In this document: positions 1 through 8,736 of the stretch, piece by piece
Position numbering within the stretch: the first letter of the stretch is position 1
Layout of the letters: every line of letters starts with the position of its first letter
From: Clostridia bacterium
Lineage (GTDB): Bacteria; Bacillota; Clostridia; Christensenellales; Borkfalkiaceae
Assembly: GCA_017615975.1 (NCBI GenBank)
Contig: JAFZYZ010000055.1
Span: 1-49,560 of the forward strand
DNA: 49,560 nucleotides
Direction: 5' to 3'
Notes under the pieces: model-generated
What the model was told of the DNA's origin: nothing
The model's input: the letters and a program-made list of their open reading frames with translations, nothing else
The model's database searches: none
Program-made: the position numbers and the translations under genes

Positions 1-31
1 ATTTTTTATTATAGGAGAATTTATTACTCAA

Positions 32-1054
32 ATGGACAAGTTTGAAGAATTAAAACTCAAGGCGAAAGAAGAAGCGGAAAAAATCACTTCTTTGAAGATT
101 ATCGGCGACGTTAAGGCGAAGTTTATCGGCAAAAACGGCGAAATAACCGCACTTTTACGGGGTATGAAGGATGTCCCCGCGGAAATGCGCGCCGCGTTCG
201 GTAAACAGGTAAACGACTTGAAAGAAAAAGTTTCCGCGATTTTCGAGAAGAAGGAAAGCGAACTTAAAGCCGCCGAAACGGAAATGAAGTTCCAAAAAGA
301 AGCGGTGGACATAACTCTTCCCGGTAAACTTCCCGAAATCGGCAGTCTGCACCCCTTAAATATCGTCAAAAACAAGATAATAGACGCGTTTACGGGTATG
401 GGGTTCGAGATATTCGAAGGCCCTGAAATCGACACCGATTATTACTGTTTTCAGGCGCTTAATATCCCGAAAGATCATCCCGCGCGCGATATGCAGGATA
501 CTTTCTATATAAACGATAACGTGCTGTTGCGCCCGCATACTTCTCCGGGGCAGGTTCGCACTATGGAAAACAAAAAGCCGCCTATCAAGATTTTAAGCCC
601 CGGCAGGGTGTACAGGGCGGACGACGACGCGTCCCACTCGCCGATGTTCCACCAGATAGAAGGACTTGTCGTAGATAAAGGCGTTTCTCTGTGCGATTTA
701 AAAGGGCTTTTAGACGAGTTCGTTAAAGTTATCTTCGATAAGGATACCAAAACGCGTTTCCGTCCTTCGTATTTCCCGTTTACCGAACCGAGTGTGGAAG
801 TGGACGTTTCCTGCTGTAAATGCGGCGGAAAAGGTTGCAGCCTTTGCAAAAACACCGGTTGGATAGAGATTTTGGGCGCAGGCGTTGTTAATAAAAAAGT
901 TTTGGAAATGAGCGGGATAGATTCCGACGTGTATTCCGGGCTTGCGTTCGGGCTGGGGATAGAGCGTATTACTATGATAAAATACGGCATTTCCGATATC
1001 AGAACGCTGTTTGAAAACAACGTTTCCTTCTTAAAGCAATTCAATAGGAGATAA
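32..1054 (+). CDS. pheS: Phenylalanine--tRNA ligase alpha subunit
   Basis: Catalytic subunit of the (alpha-beta)2 enzyme that charges tRNA-Phe in the cytoplasm. The 340-aa product has the N-terminal coiled-coil region (about residues 1-90) and the class II catalytic core, with motif 2 (RVYRADDDASHSPMFHQ) and motif 3 (GLAFGLGIERI). The Cys-rich stretch CCKCGGKGCSLC (about residues 261-272) is usual in bacterial PheS. The ATG at 32 fits the family N-terminus. The only Shine-Dalgarno-like element (AGGAG, 13-17) is 14 nt upstream, which is long. pheT follows after 3 nt, so the two are co-transcribed. Any upstream leader (for example a T-box) would lie outside the window. Confidence 0.97.
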   Translation: MDKFEELKLKAKEEAEKITSLKIIGDVKAKFIGKNGEITALLRGMKDVPAEMRAAFGKQVNDLKEKVSAIFEKKESELKAAETEMKFQKEAVDITLPGKLPEIGSLHPLNIVKNKIIDAFTGMGFEIFEGPEIDTDYYCFQALNIPKDHPARDMQDTFYINDNVLLRPHTSPGQVRTMENKKPPIKILSPGRVYRADDDASHSPMFHQIEGLVVDKGVSLCDLKGLLDEFVKVIFDKDTKTRFRPSYFPFTEPSVEVDVSCCKCGGKGCSLCKNTGWIEILGAGVVNKKVLEMSGIDSDVYSGLAFGLGIERITMIKYGISDIRTLFENNVSFLKQFNRR

Positions 1055-1057
1055 AAG

Positions 1058-3445
1058 ATGAAAGTTCCTTTTTCCTGGTTAAAAGATTACGTAGATATAG
1101 ATTGTACCGCCGAACAGTTGGAAGAAAAACTGTTCTCGTGCGGGTTTGAAGTGGAAGGCAAGGCTAGGTTCGGTGAAAAAATCGACAAAATCGTGTCGTG
1201 TAAAATACTGAAAATCGAAAAACACCCTAACGCCGATAAACTTAACGTTTGTACGGTGGACGCGGGCGAATACGGCGAATTGCAGATTATCACCGCAGCG
1301 ACCAACGTGTTTGAAGGCGCTATCGTTCCCGTCGCGCTTGACGGTTCAACGCTTGCAAGCGGCGACAAGATAAAGAAAGGCAATCTGCGCGGGCTGCCGT
1401 CTTTCGGAATGTTCTGCAGCGGTGAAGAGTTGGGGATTACCGACGACTGGTACGACGGTGCTTCCGTGCACGGGATCTTAATATTCAAAGAAGACTTGCC
1501 GCTTGGTAAAAGCGTCAAGGAAATTTTGGATTTAGACGACGTTATATTTGACATAAACGTAACCGCAAACCGCCCTGATTGTCAGTCGATTTTAGGTATT
1601 GCGAGGGAGGTTGCCGCAGCACTCGATAAGCCGCTTAAAGAACCGGATTTTTCATATAAGACGGACGCGGGATTATCTACACTTAAAAAGGTAAAAATAG
1701 AAGATAAGGCGTTCGACCTGTGCCAAAGATACAAAGGCAGGCTGGTTGAAAACATTAAAATTGCCGAATCGCCCTTATGGCTTAAAAGAAGGCTGTTCTT
1801 AATGGGTTTACGCGCTATCAACAATATCGTAGATATAACTAACTACGTTCTGTTGGAAATTGGGCAACCTATGCACGCGTTCGATTTGAAAGACCTTAAA
1901 GACAGTACGGTTATAATCCGTAGGGCAAATAGCGGGGAAAAGATAACCACGCTTGACGAAAAGGAATTTTCATTGAACGAAAATAATCTCGTAATCTGCG
2001 ACGCGGTGAAACCCGTGGCTATTGCGGGCGTTATGGGTGGACTTAACAGCGAAATCAAATCAGACACGGTAAGCGTTCTGTTTGAATCGGCAAAGTTTTC
2101 ACGCGATAATATAAGAAAGACCGCCCGCACCTTGGGGCAGCGGACGGACGCTTCGGCAAGATACGAAAAGGGTGTGGACTATCTGTCGGTAGAAAACGGT
2201 ATGAACCGCGCTATGCACTTAATAAGCGAGTTGAATTGCGGTACGATTGCCTGCGACGAATACGATTTAATCGACGCGCCGATTAAGGAGAAGGTTATAG
2301 AAACCACCTTTTCCAAAGTCAACGGCGTTTTGGGTATAGACGTTCCGCACGAGTTTACAGTTAACATATTAAAGCGGCTTAATTTCAAAGTGGACGAAAA
2401 GGGTGATAACCTTAAAGTAATCGTTCCGCTTTATCGCGAAGATATGGAAAGTTATCCCGACATTGCAGAAGAAATCATACGCGAATACGGCTACGACCAT
2501 ATAACGCCTACTCTTTTAAAGACTTCGGCAATAACCAACGGCGGCAGAAACGATAATCAGAAAGCGCTTGAAAACGTTAAAAATCTTTTAGTCGGGTTCG
2601 GCTATTCGGAAATAATAAGTTATTCCTTCGTTTCGGAAAAGGAATTCGAGTTGTTCGGACTGGATAAAAGTCGTACGGTTAAAATTCTCAACCCTATAAG
2701 CGAAGATCTGGCAGTAATGCGCACTTCGCTGTTTCCGTCGTTAGTGAAAGTCGCCGCAAACAACTTAAAAAGGAAAAATATGGCGGGCAGACTTTTTGAA
2801 GTCGCAAAAACCTACCTTAAAAACGAAGAAAACGGCGGGTTGCCTGTTGAAACGGACAGCCTTGCGTTCGTGGCGTTCGGTGAAAATGAGGATTATTTCA
2901 CGGTAAAAGGCGTGGTTGAGGGCTTAACCGAAACTTTCTGCCGCGGTGCGGAAGTGAAGTTCGTTAAGTGCGAAAAAGGGTTTATGCACCCGACGCGCGC
3001 GGCGGATATAATGGTAAACGGCGTAAAAGTCGGTTTCGTGGGGCAGGTTCATCCCGAAACCTTGGCTCATTACGACGCGGATAAGCCCCTTTTCGGTGCT
3101 GAAATAAACTATAAACTTTTGTCAGAGTGCTTTAACGATAAAATCGTGGCGAAAGCGGTTTCAAAGTTCCCGACGGTGGAAAGGGATTTGGCAATTCTGG
3201 TTGACGAAGACTGCCCGTGCGAAAGCGTTATGGAAACGATTAAAACTTCGGGCGGCAAATATCTGGAAAAATTATCCCTTTTCGACGTGTATCAGGGCGG
3301 ACAGGTGGCAAGCGGCAAAAAGAGTATGGCGTTTAATCTTATATTCGTGTCCGACGAACGCACTTTAAGCGTGGAAGAAGTGGACGCCGCCATAAAGAAG
3401 ATATTAAACGCATTAAAGGAACGGTTAAACGCCGAATTGAGATAA
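1058..3445 (+). CDS. pheT: Phenylalanine--tRNA ligase beta subunit
   Basis: Large tRNA-binding and editing subunit of PheRS. The 795-aa length is normal for the family. The order is an EMAP/OB-type tRNA-binding domain (about residues 40-150), B3/B4 editing and B5 domains in the middle (around AGVMGGLNSEI and QRTDASARYEKG), a catalytic-like core, and a C-terminal FDX-ACB anticodon-binding domain (about residues 700-795, SKFPTVERDLAILVDE). A good Shine-Dalgarno (AGGAG at the end of pheS) precedes the ATG. mutS2 begins directly after the stop codon, so pheS-pheT-mutS2 looks like one transcript. Confidence 0.97.
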   Translation: MKVPFSWLKDYVDIDCTAEQLEEKLFSCGFEVEGKARFGEKIDKIVSCKILKIEKHPNADKLNVCTVDAGEYGELQIITAATNVFEGAIVPVALDGSTLASGDKIKKGNLRGLPSFGMFCSGEELGITDDWYDGASVHGILIFKEDLPLGKSVKEILDLDDVIFDINVTANRPDCQSILGIAREVAAALDKPLKEPDFSYKTDAGLSTLKKVKIEDKAFDLCQRYKGRLVENIKIAESPLWLKRRLFLMGLRAINNIVDITNYVLLEIGQPMHAFDLKDLKDSTVIIRRANSGEKITTLDEKEFSLNENNLVICDAVKPVAIAGVMGGLNSEIKSDTVSVLFESAKFSRDNIRKTARTLGQRTDASARYEKGVDYLSVENGMNRAMHLISELNCGTIACDEYDLIDAPIKEKVIETTFSKVNGVLGIDVPHEFTVNILKRLNFKVDEKGDNLKVIVPLYREDMESYPDIAEEIIREYGYDHITPTLLKTSAITNGGRNDNQKALENVKNLLVGFGYSEIISYSFVSEKEFELFGLDKSRTVKILNPISEDLAVMRTSLFPSLVKVAANNLKRKNMAGRLFEVAKTYLKNEENGGLPVETDSLAFVAFGENEDYFTVKGVVEGLTETFCRGAEVKFVKCEKGFMHPTRAADIMVNGVKVGFVGQVHPETLAHYDADKPLFGAEINYKLLSECFNDKIVAKAVSKFPTVERDLAILVDEDCPCESVMETIKTSGGKYLEKLSLFDVYQGGQVASGKKSMAFNLIFVSDERTLSVEEVDAAIKKILNALKERLNAELR

Positions 3446-5806
3446 ATGATTTCGGGAAAGACCATAAAATCGCTTGAATTCGATAAAGTTTTATCTGTTT
3501 TAAGCAAATACGCGGTTTTAGACAGGACGAAAAGTGAAATTTTACACTTTTCGCCCGTTTCCGATTTTAAAGAAGTTTCCCTAATGCTGGACAAAACGCG
3601 CGAAGCGTACTCTCTTTTATACGATCACGGCGTTTCAGGTGTATTCTATTTTGCCGATATTACGGACGAATTACAGCGTGCGGACGCTGGCGGCACTCTT
3701 AATAACGCCGAACTTTTACGCGTTGCCGACAACCTGAAAAGCGCGCGTATGATGAAAAGCGCGATAAGTTCCGTAAACGACGATAAAATCGTGCTTTTGC
3801 GCACGCTTTCGGAAACGCTATACGAAAATTACGATTTTGAAAAGGAAATAACTTCCAAAATCATATCCGAAGACGAGATAAGCGACAACGCGTCGCCAAG
3901 GCTGTATTCCATAAGGAAGAAGATAAGGGACTTAAACGCGGGGATACGCGATAAACTCAATTCCTATATGCGCACGGGCTTAAATAAGTATCTGCAGGAT
4001 CAGGTTATAACCGTGCGGCAGGATAGGTACGTTATACCCGTAAAAAGCGAATTCAGAAGTCAGGTGAAAGGATTTATTCACGACCAGTCTTCGTCTGGTT
4101 CTACCGTGTTTATAGAACCGGAAGCCGTTATGGAACTGAATAACGACTTAAAGCGCGCGACTTTTGAAGAAAAAGAAGAGATATACAGGATACTTTCCGA
4201 TTTGAGTTCGCGCCTTACGTTTATGTCCGCGGCACTGCGGGAAAACGCCCTTTTGCTGTCCGAAACGGACGGCTATTTTGCCCGTGCGGAATACGCTTTT
4301 AAAACTAAAAGCACCCGCCCCGAGATTAACGCTAATGGGCTTACCGATATAAGGCGGGGCAGACACCCGCTTATTCCCGCGGAAAAAGTCGTACCCGTTT
4401 CGCTGCGGTTTGGCGGCGATTTTAAGTTTTTACTTATTACAGGACCTAATACGGGCGGCAAAACGGTAAGCCTTAAACTTGCGGGATTGTTTTCTCTTAT
4501 GGTAATGTCCGGTATGTTTATTCAGGCGGGCATTGATAGTAAAATTTCGGTGTTCGACGGGGTTTATTGCGATATAGGCGACGAACAGAGCATAGAACAG
4601 AACCTTTCCACCTTTTCTTCGCACATTAAAAACATAATCGGCATTTTAGGCGCGGTAAAGGGCAAAAATCTCGTACTTTTGGACGAGATCGGCGCGGGAA
4701 CTGATCCCGAAGAAGGCAGCGCGCTTGCCCTTTCGGTTATAGACACGCTTTTAAAAAGCGATTGCTGCGGCATTATCACCACTCACTATTCCGAACTTAA
4801 AGCCTACGCAATGGAGACGGATAAGATAGAGAACGCGTCTATGGAATTCGACGCCGCCACCTTAAAGCCCGTGTATAAGATAAATATAGGTATTCCGGGC
4901 AGTTCCAACGCTATAGAGATAGCCAAGGCGTTAGGGCTTGACGCGGACGTTATAGAAGGCGCTATGCGGCATCTTACGAGCGAAAGGATAGGCGTGGAAA
5001 AGATACTTAAAAAGGCGGAAGAAAGCCGCAGAGAATCGGAAATGCTTTCCGCAAGGCTTACCGAGTTGGAAGAGGAAAAACGCAAGGAGTTAGCAGAAAT
5101 CGCCGCGGAGAAGCAAAAGATTATCAAAGAACGCGAAAAGATTTATTATAACGCCAAGCAGGAAACCAAGCGCATAGTGGCGGACAAACTCGAAGAAGCG
5201 GAAGAGATCGTTTCGGAACTTAAGCGAATTCTTAAAACGGCGAATTTAGAGAGTAAGGAGATTTTCCGCGCAAGCGAACTTAAAAACAGGCTTGAAAACA
5301 GCAGGTATTTGGGTAAAACCGCCGAAAATGCGCCGATAGAACTAAAAAAAGCCGATATTGCGGATATTAAAGCGGGCAGAAAAGTTTACGTCAAGTCTTT
5401 GGACGCATACGCGAAAGTCGTTGCGGTAAAGCCGCAGAAGAACGAAGCGGAAGTTTTAATAGGCGATATAAAATCCAAAGTAAAACTGTCGGATATTTAT
5501 AATTCCGAACGGGAAGCGGAAGAAAAACCGATAAAAGTGTTTAACAACGCACGGAATATCGCGCCCAAATCGGAACTGAACGTTATAGGCAAGACGGAAC
5601 TTGAAGCGATGGAAGAAGTTTCCGCGTTTCTTGACCAAGCGATAGTACACGGGCTTTCGGAAATAAGGATTATCCACGGGGTAGGCGCGGGCGTGCTTTT
5701 AAAATCCATACGGGAATACTTAAAGCGCGATAAGCGCGTTGAAGAGTACCGCCGCGGCAATTACGGCGAAGGTGAAAACGGTATTACCGTTATAAAGTTA
5801 AAATAA
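3446..5806 (+). CDS. mutS2: MutS2 family ATPase/endonuclease with Smr domain
   Basis: A 786-aa MutS2. In other bacteria this family acts in ribosome rescue, by splitting collided ribosomes, or in suppression of recombination; it is not classical mismatch repair. The sequence shows a lever region, the MutS-type ATPase core with Walker A GPNTGGKTVSLK (about residue 333) and Walker B LVLLDEIGAGTDPEEGSA, a long charged coiled coil (about 510-620), a KOW-like segment, and a C-terminal Smr domain containing the LDQAIVHGLSEIRIIHGVG segment. It lacks the N-terminal mismatch-recognition domain that mutS (12436) has. Its ATG abuts the pheT stop, indicating translational coupling. Confidence 0.96.
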   Translation: MISGKTIKSLEFDKVLSVLSKYAVLDRTKSEILHFSPVSDFKEVSLMLDKTREAYSLLYDHGVSGVFYFADITDELQRADAGGTLNNAELLRVADNLKSARMMKSAISSVNDDKIVLLRTLSETLYENYDFEKEITSKIISEDEISDNASPRLYSIRKKIRDLNAGIRDKLNSYMRTGLNKYLQDQVITVRQDRYVIPVKSEFRSQVKGFIHDQSSSGSTVFIEPEAVMELNNDLKRATFEEKEEIYRILSDLSSRLTFMSAALRENALLLSETDGYFARAEYAFKTKSTRPEINANGLTDIRRGRHPLIPAEKVVPVSLRFGGDFKFLLITGPNTGGKTVSLKLAGLFSLMVMSGMFIQAGIDSKISVFDGVYCDIGDEQSIEQNLSTFSSHIKNIIGILGAVKGKNLVLLDEIGAGTDPEEGSALALSVIDTLLKSDCCGIITTHYSELKAYAMETDKIENASMEFDAATLKPVYKINIGIPGSSNAIEIAKALGLDADVIEGAMRHLTSERIGVEKILKKAEESRRESEMLSARLTELEEEKRKELAEIAAEKQKIIKEREKIYYNAKQETKRIVADKLEEAEEIVSELKRILKTANLESKEIFRASELKNRLENSRYLGKTAENAPIELKKADIADIKAGRKVYVKSLDAYAKVVAVKPQKNEAEVLIGDIKSKVKLSDIYNSEREAEEKPIKVFNNARNIAPKSELNVIGKTELEAMEEVSAFLDQAIVHGLSEIRIIHGVGAGVLLKSIREYLKRDKRVEEYRRGNYGEGENGITVIKLK

Positions 5807-5835
5807 TTGAAATTTTACGACAAAAGTGATAAAAT
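5807..5835 (+). promoter_or_regulatory. Sigma-A-type promoter for the 5853 gene
   Basis: TTGAAA (5807-5812), 17-bp spacer, TAAAAT (5830-5835). The expected transcription start is near 5842, only about 10 nt before the ATG at 5853; a Shine-Dalgarno-like AAGGTG occupies 5842-5847. Confidence 0.6.
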
Positions 5836-5852
5836 AAAACCAAGGTGAAATT

Positions 5853-6446
5853 ATGCAGGAAGTCTTTTACGAAGAATCGGCAATGGTGCAGAGTTCAGGA
5901 CCTGCCAAAACGAGATATTATATAGTAAAAACGTTTTCGGTGATATCGTACGTTATAGCGACGGTGTGGGGGATTATTGCCGTTATGCTGTTTCCCACGC
6001 AGGGGAACGTGCTGCTAAACATACTGTTTGCGGCGTTGCCGTTCGCGGTATTTTTAGCGTCGGGCATAATACTCGGAAAAATAAAGGATAAACTTTACGT
6101 CGATTACGATTATACTTTCGTATCAGGTTCTATACGCTTTTCGCGCGTTATCAAAAACGTAAAGAGAAAAAATATTTTACAGTTTGAAACGAGCAGTATA
6201 GAAAAACTTGGCAGATACGGCAGCGATACTTTCGAAAGGTATATGATTATGCCCGATAAAAAGAAAGTTGTTCTTAGTTCAAATATCGAACCGGAAGACG
6301 GCAAAGGTTTCTATTATATAGTGGCTAACGTAAACGGGCAAAAGTATATATTCGTGCTGGAATGCTCCGAAACTTTTATTTCATACGTTATAAGGTATTC
6401 CAACAGAACGGTGATAGAAGACGGGTTTTTAAGAAAAAAGCAATAG
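5853..6446 (+). CDS. Hypothetical two-TM protein, DUF6106-like
   Basis: A 197-aa protein with no catalytic motif I recognise. Two hydrophobic segments (about residues 25-47 and 53-75) form a probable membrane hairpin, followed by a basic, soluble beta-rich domain of about 120 residues. From memory it resembles the DUF6106 family of Clostridia, but I cannot confirm this. It has its own promoter (5807-5835) and the AAGGTG ribosome-binding site. The next gene, a cysteine desulfurase, begins 6 nt after its stop, so it probably heads a transcript with the tRNA-thiolation genes. Function unknown. Confidence 0.85.
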   Translation: MQEVFYEESAMVQSSGPAKTRYYIVKTFSVISYVIATVWGIIAVMLFPTQGNVLLNILFAALPFAVFLASGIILGKIKDKLYVDYDYTFVSGSIRFSRVIKNVKRKNILQFETSSIEKLGRYGSDTFERYMIMPDKKKVVLSSNIEPEDGKGFYYIVANVNGQKYIFVLECSETFISYVIRYSNRTVIEDGFLRKKQ

Positions 6447-6452
6447 GTAAAG

Positions 6453-7580
6453 ATGATTTATTTCGATAACGCGGCGACGACCAAGCCTTCCTTATCGGCG
6501 GTGGCGAAAGCCGAAAAATTTATAAAAGACGATTATTTCAACCCGTCGGCGTTATATCGCGGCGGGCTTTCGTGCAGTAGAGAAATAGCGGCGGCAAAAG
6601 AAAGCGTGCTTAAAAATCTGGGGATTAGCCCGTCGAAATACGAAGTGATTTTTACTTCCTGCGGTACGGAAAGCGATAACGCGGCGATTTTCTGTTCGGG
6701 AAACCGCGGCGCTTACATAACCGATAAAGGGGAACACTCCGCCGTTTATCAGAGTTTTTGCGAACTTGTAAGAAGGAAAGCGGACGCGCGCTTTGTCGGG
6801 CTTAATAAAGACGGCAGCGTAAAAGTTGACGAACTTTTTGACTGCGTAAAAACAAGCGGTGCGGGACTCGTTTCCATCGTTCACGTAAATAACGAAACGG
6901 GCGCGATAAACGATATAAGTTTTATCGCCGACGAATTGAAGAAGATAAACCCGTCTATAATCTTTCACTCTGACGGGGTGCAGTCTTACGGCAAAATTCC
7001 GTTCGCATTTTCGGAAAATATAGATTTCTACTCTATAAGCGCGCATAAAATCAACGCGTTAAAGGGCTGCGGCGTGCTTATCAAAAAGCGCAAGTCGCGT
7101 CTTTTTCCGCTGATTTTCGGCGGCGGGCAGGAAAACGGGCTTCGCAGCGGCACGGAAAACGTGTTCGGTATAAAGACCTTTCAGTACGCGGGCGAAGAAC
7201 GTTACGCCGATATTTACGGAAACTTTGAAAAGGTGCAAGAGATAAACGCCTATATACGGGCAAATATCGATAAAGATTTGTTTACGGTAATATCGGGCGA
7301 AAACGCAAGTCCGTACGTTTTAAGCCTGTCCGCAAAAGGACTTAAAGGCGAAGTGATTATGCACGCCTTGGAAGAGTACGGGATTATCGTGGGGAACGGT
7401 TCTGCGTGTTCGTCTAAAAATCGGTTCAGCAGGGTTTTAGAAGCCTGCGGGTACGGGAAAGAGATTTTGGACGGCGTGGTGCGCGTAAGTTTTTCACAGG
7501 ATAACACCTTAAAAGAAGCGGAAGAATTTACCGCAAGGATAAACGAAATCGCAAAAAGACTTAAGGAAGTAATGAGATAA
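6453..7580 (+). CDS. Cysteine desulfurase (NifS/IscS-like), ThiI partner
   Basis: PLP enzyme, 375 aa, converting cysteine to alanine and carrying the sulfur as persulfide. Visible features are YFDNAATTKPS at the N-terminus, the PLP-binding His-Lys pair in SAHKINALKG (K199) and the mobile catalytic Cys in GSACSSKNRF (C319). It overlaps thiI by one nucleotide. In Bacillus a dedicated desulfurase (NifZ) beside thiI feeds 4-thiouridine synthesis, so this copy is inferred to be a dedicated tRNA-thiolation sulfur donor rather than a general Fe-S cluster enzyme. No iscU/sufU gene is nearby, which agrees. Confidence 0.95.
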   Translation: MIYFDNAATTKPSLSAVAKAEKFIKDDYFNPSALYRGGLSCSREIAAAKESVLKNLGISPSKYEVIFTSCGTESDNAAIFCSGNRGAYITDKGEHSAVYQSFCELVRRKADARFVGLNKDGSVKVDELFDCVKTSGAGLVSIVHVNNETGAINDISFIADELKKINPSIIFHSDGVQSYGKIPFAFSENIDFYSISAHKINALKGCGVLIKKRKSRLFPLIFGGGQENGLRSGTENVFGIKTFQYAGEERYADIYGNFEKVQEINAYIRANIDKDLFTVISGENASPYVLSLSAKGLKGEVIMHALEEYGIIVGNGSACSSKNRFSRVLEACGYGKEILDGVVRVSFSQDNTLKEAEEFTARINEIAKRLKEVMR

Positions 7581-8734
7581 TGGACGCGATAATAGTAAGG
7601 TATTGCGAGATACACTTAAAAGGCAAAAACCGCGGTTTTTTTGAAAAACTTTTGCGTGTTAATATAGAAAAATCGCTTGCCGGAATCAAGCATAAATTCA
7701 CCGCTATGCACAGCCGCTATTTGATAGAAGATTTTTCCGAAGCGGATTATTCCGTAATATGCGAAAAATTGCGTAAAATAGCCGGAGTGCATACTTTCAG
7801 CAGGGTGTTAGTCGTGCCGAACGATTTTGACGCGATACAAAATGCTGCGGCGACTCTTTGTAAAAACAGAACGGGCACTTTTAAGATAGAAACCAACCGT
7901 GCGGACAAGACTTTTCAGCCAAATTCGGTGGAAACTTCCGCACTTATCGGCGGCAAGATGCTGGAACTTTACGGCAAAAATCTTAAAGTTGCGGTTAAAA
8001 ACGCCGATTTTACCGTTAATATCGACATAAGAGAAGACGGAAAGACTTTCATATATTCCGAAACGGAACACGGTTTAAGCGGTATGCCGGTAGGATCTGC
8101 GGGGAAAGGTCTTTTGCTTATCTCGGGCGGAATAGACAGTCCCGTGGCGGGATTTATGACGATTAAGCGCGGTATGAAGATAGACTGTATCCATTTTCAC
8201 AGTTTTCCTTATACGGGCGAAGCGGCAAAGGAAAAGGTGATAACGCTTACTAAAAAAATAGGCGAATATAACGGCGGAATAAATTTATACGTCGTGCCTT
8301 TTACCGAAATTCAGGAAGCGATACATAAAAACTGCCCCGAAGAATATATGATAACTTTAATGCGCAGGTTTATGATGCGTATTGCGGAAAGACTTGCCGT
8401 GTCTTTGGGCGATCAGGCGATAATCACGGGGGAAAGTTTAGGGCAGGTTGCAAGCCAGACGATAGAGAGTATAACCTCTTCTAATTCCGTGGTAAGAATG
8501 CCCGTGTTGCGCCCCGTAATCGCGTTCGATAAACTGGAAATAATCGACGTGGCAAACAAAATCGACACCTACGAGACGTCGATTTTACCTTACGAAGATT
8601 GCTGTACGGTATTTCTGCCCAAATTCCCTTTGATTAAGCCAAACCTTGAAAAAGTGGTTAAAAACGAAAGTAATTTAGACGTGGAAGGGCTTATAGAAAG
8701 GGCAATGGCTAACATAGAAAAACACAGTTTTTAG
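7580..8734 (+). CDS. thiI: tRNA 4-thiouridine synthase ThiI
   Basis: Transfers persulfide sulfur to U8 of tRNA (s4U). The 384-aa protein has an N-terminal ferredoxin-like plus THUMP region (about residues 1-165) and an ATP pyrophosphatase PP-loop (SGGIDSPVAGFM, about residue 181). It lacks the C-terminal rhodanese domain of E. coli ThiI, the usual short form in Bacillota, and so depends on the adjacent desulfurase. Translation is coupled to the preceding gene (TAATG). It converges on the PBP gene with only 2 bp between stop codons. Confidence 0.96.
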   Translation: MDAIIVRYCEIHLKGKNRGFFEKLLRVNIEKSLAGIKHKFTAMHSRYLIEDFSEADYSVICEKLRKIAGVHTFSRVLVVPNDFDAIQNAAATLCKNRTGTFKIETNRADKTFQPNSVETSALIGGKMLELYGKNLKVAVKNADFTVNIDIREDGKTFIYSETEHGLSGMPVGSAGKGLLLISGGIDSPVAGFMTIKRGMKIDCIHFHSFPYTGEAAKEKVITLTKKIGEYNGGINLYVVPFTEIQEAIHKNCPEEYMITLMRRFMMRIAERLAVSLGDQAIITGESLGQVASQTIESITSSNSVVRMPVLRPVIAFDKLEIIDVANKIDTYETSILPYEDCCTVFLPKFPLIKPNLEKVVKNESNLDVEGLIERAMANIEKHSF

Positions 8735-8736
8735 TT

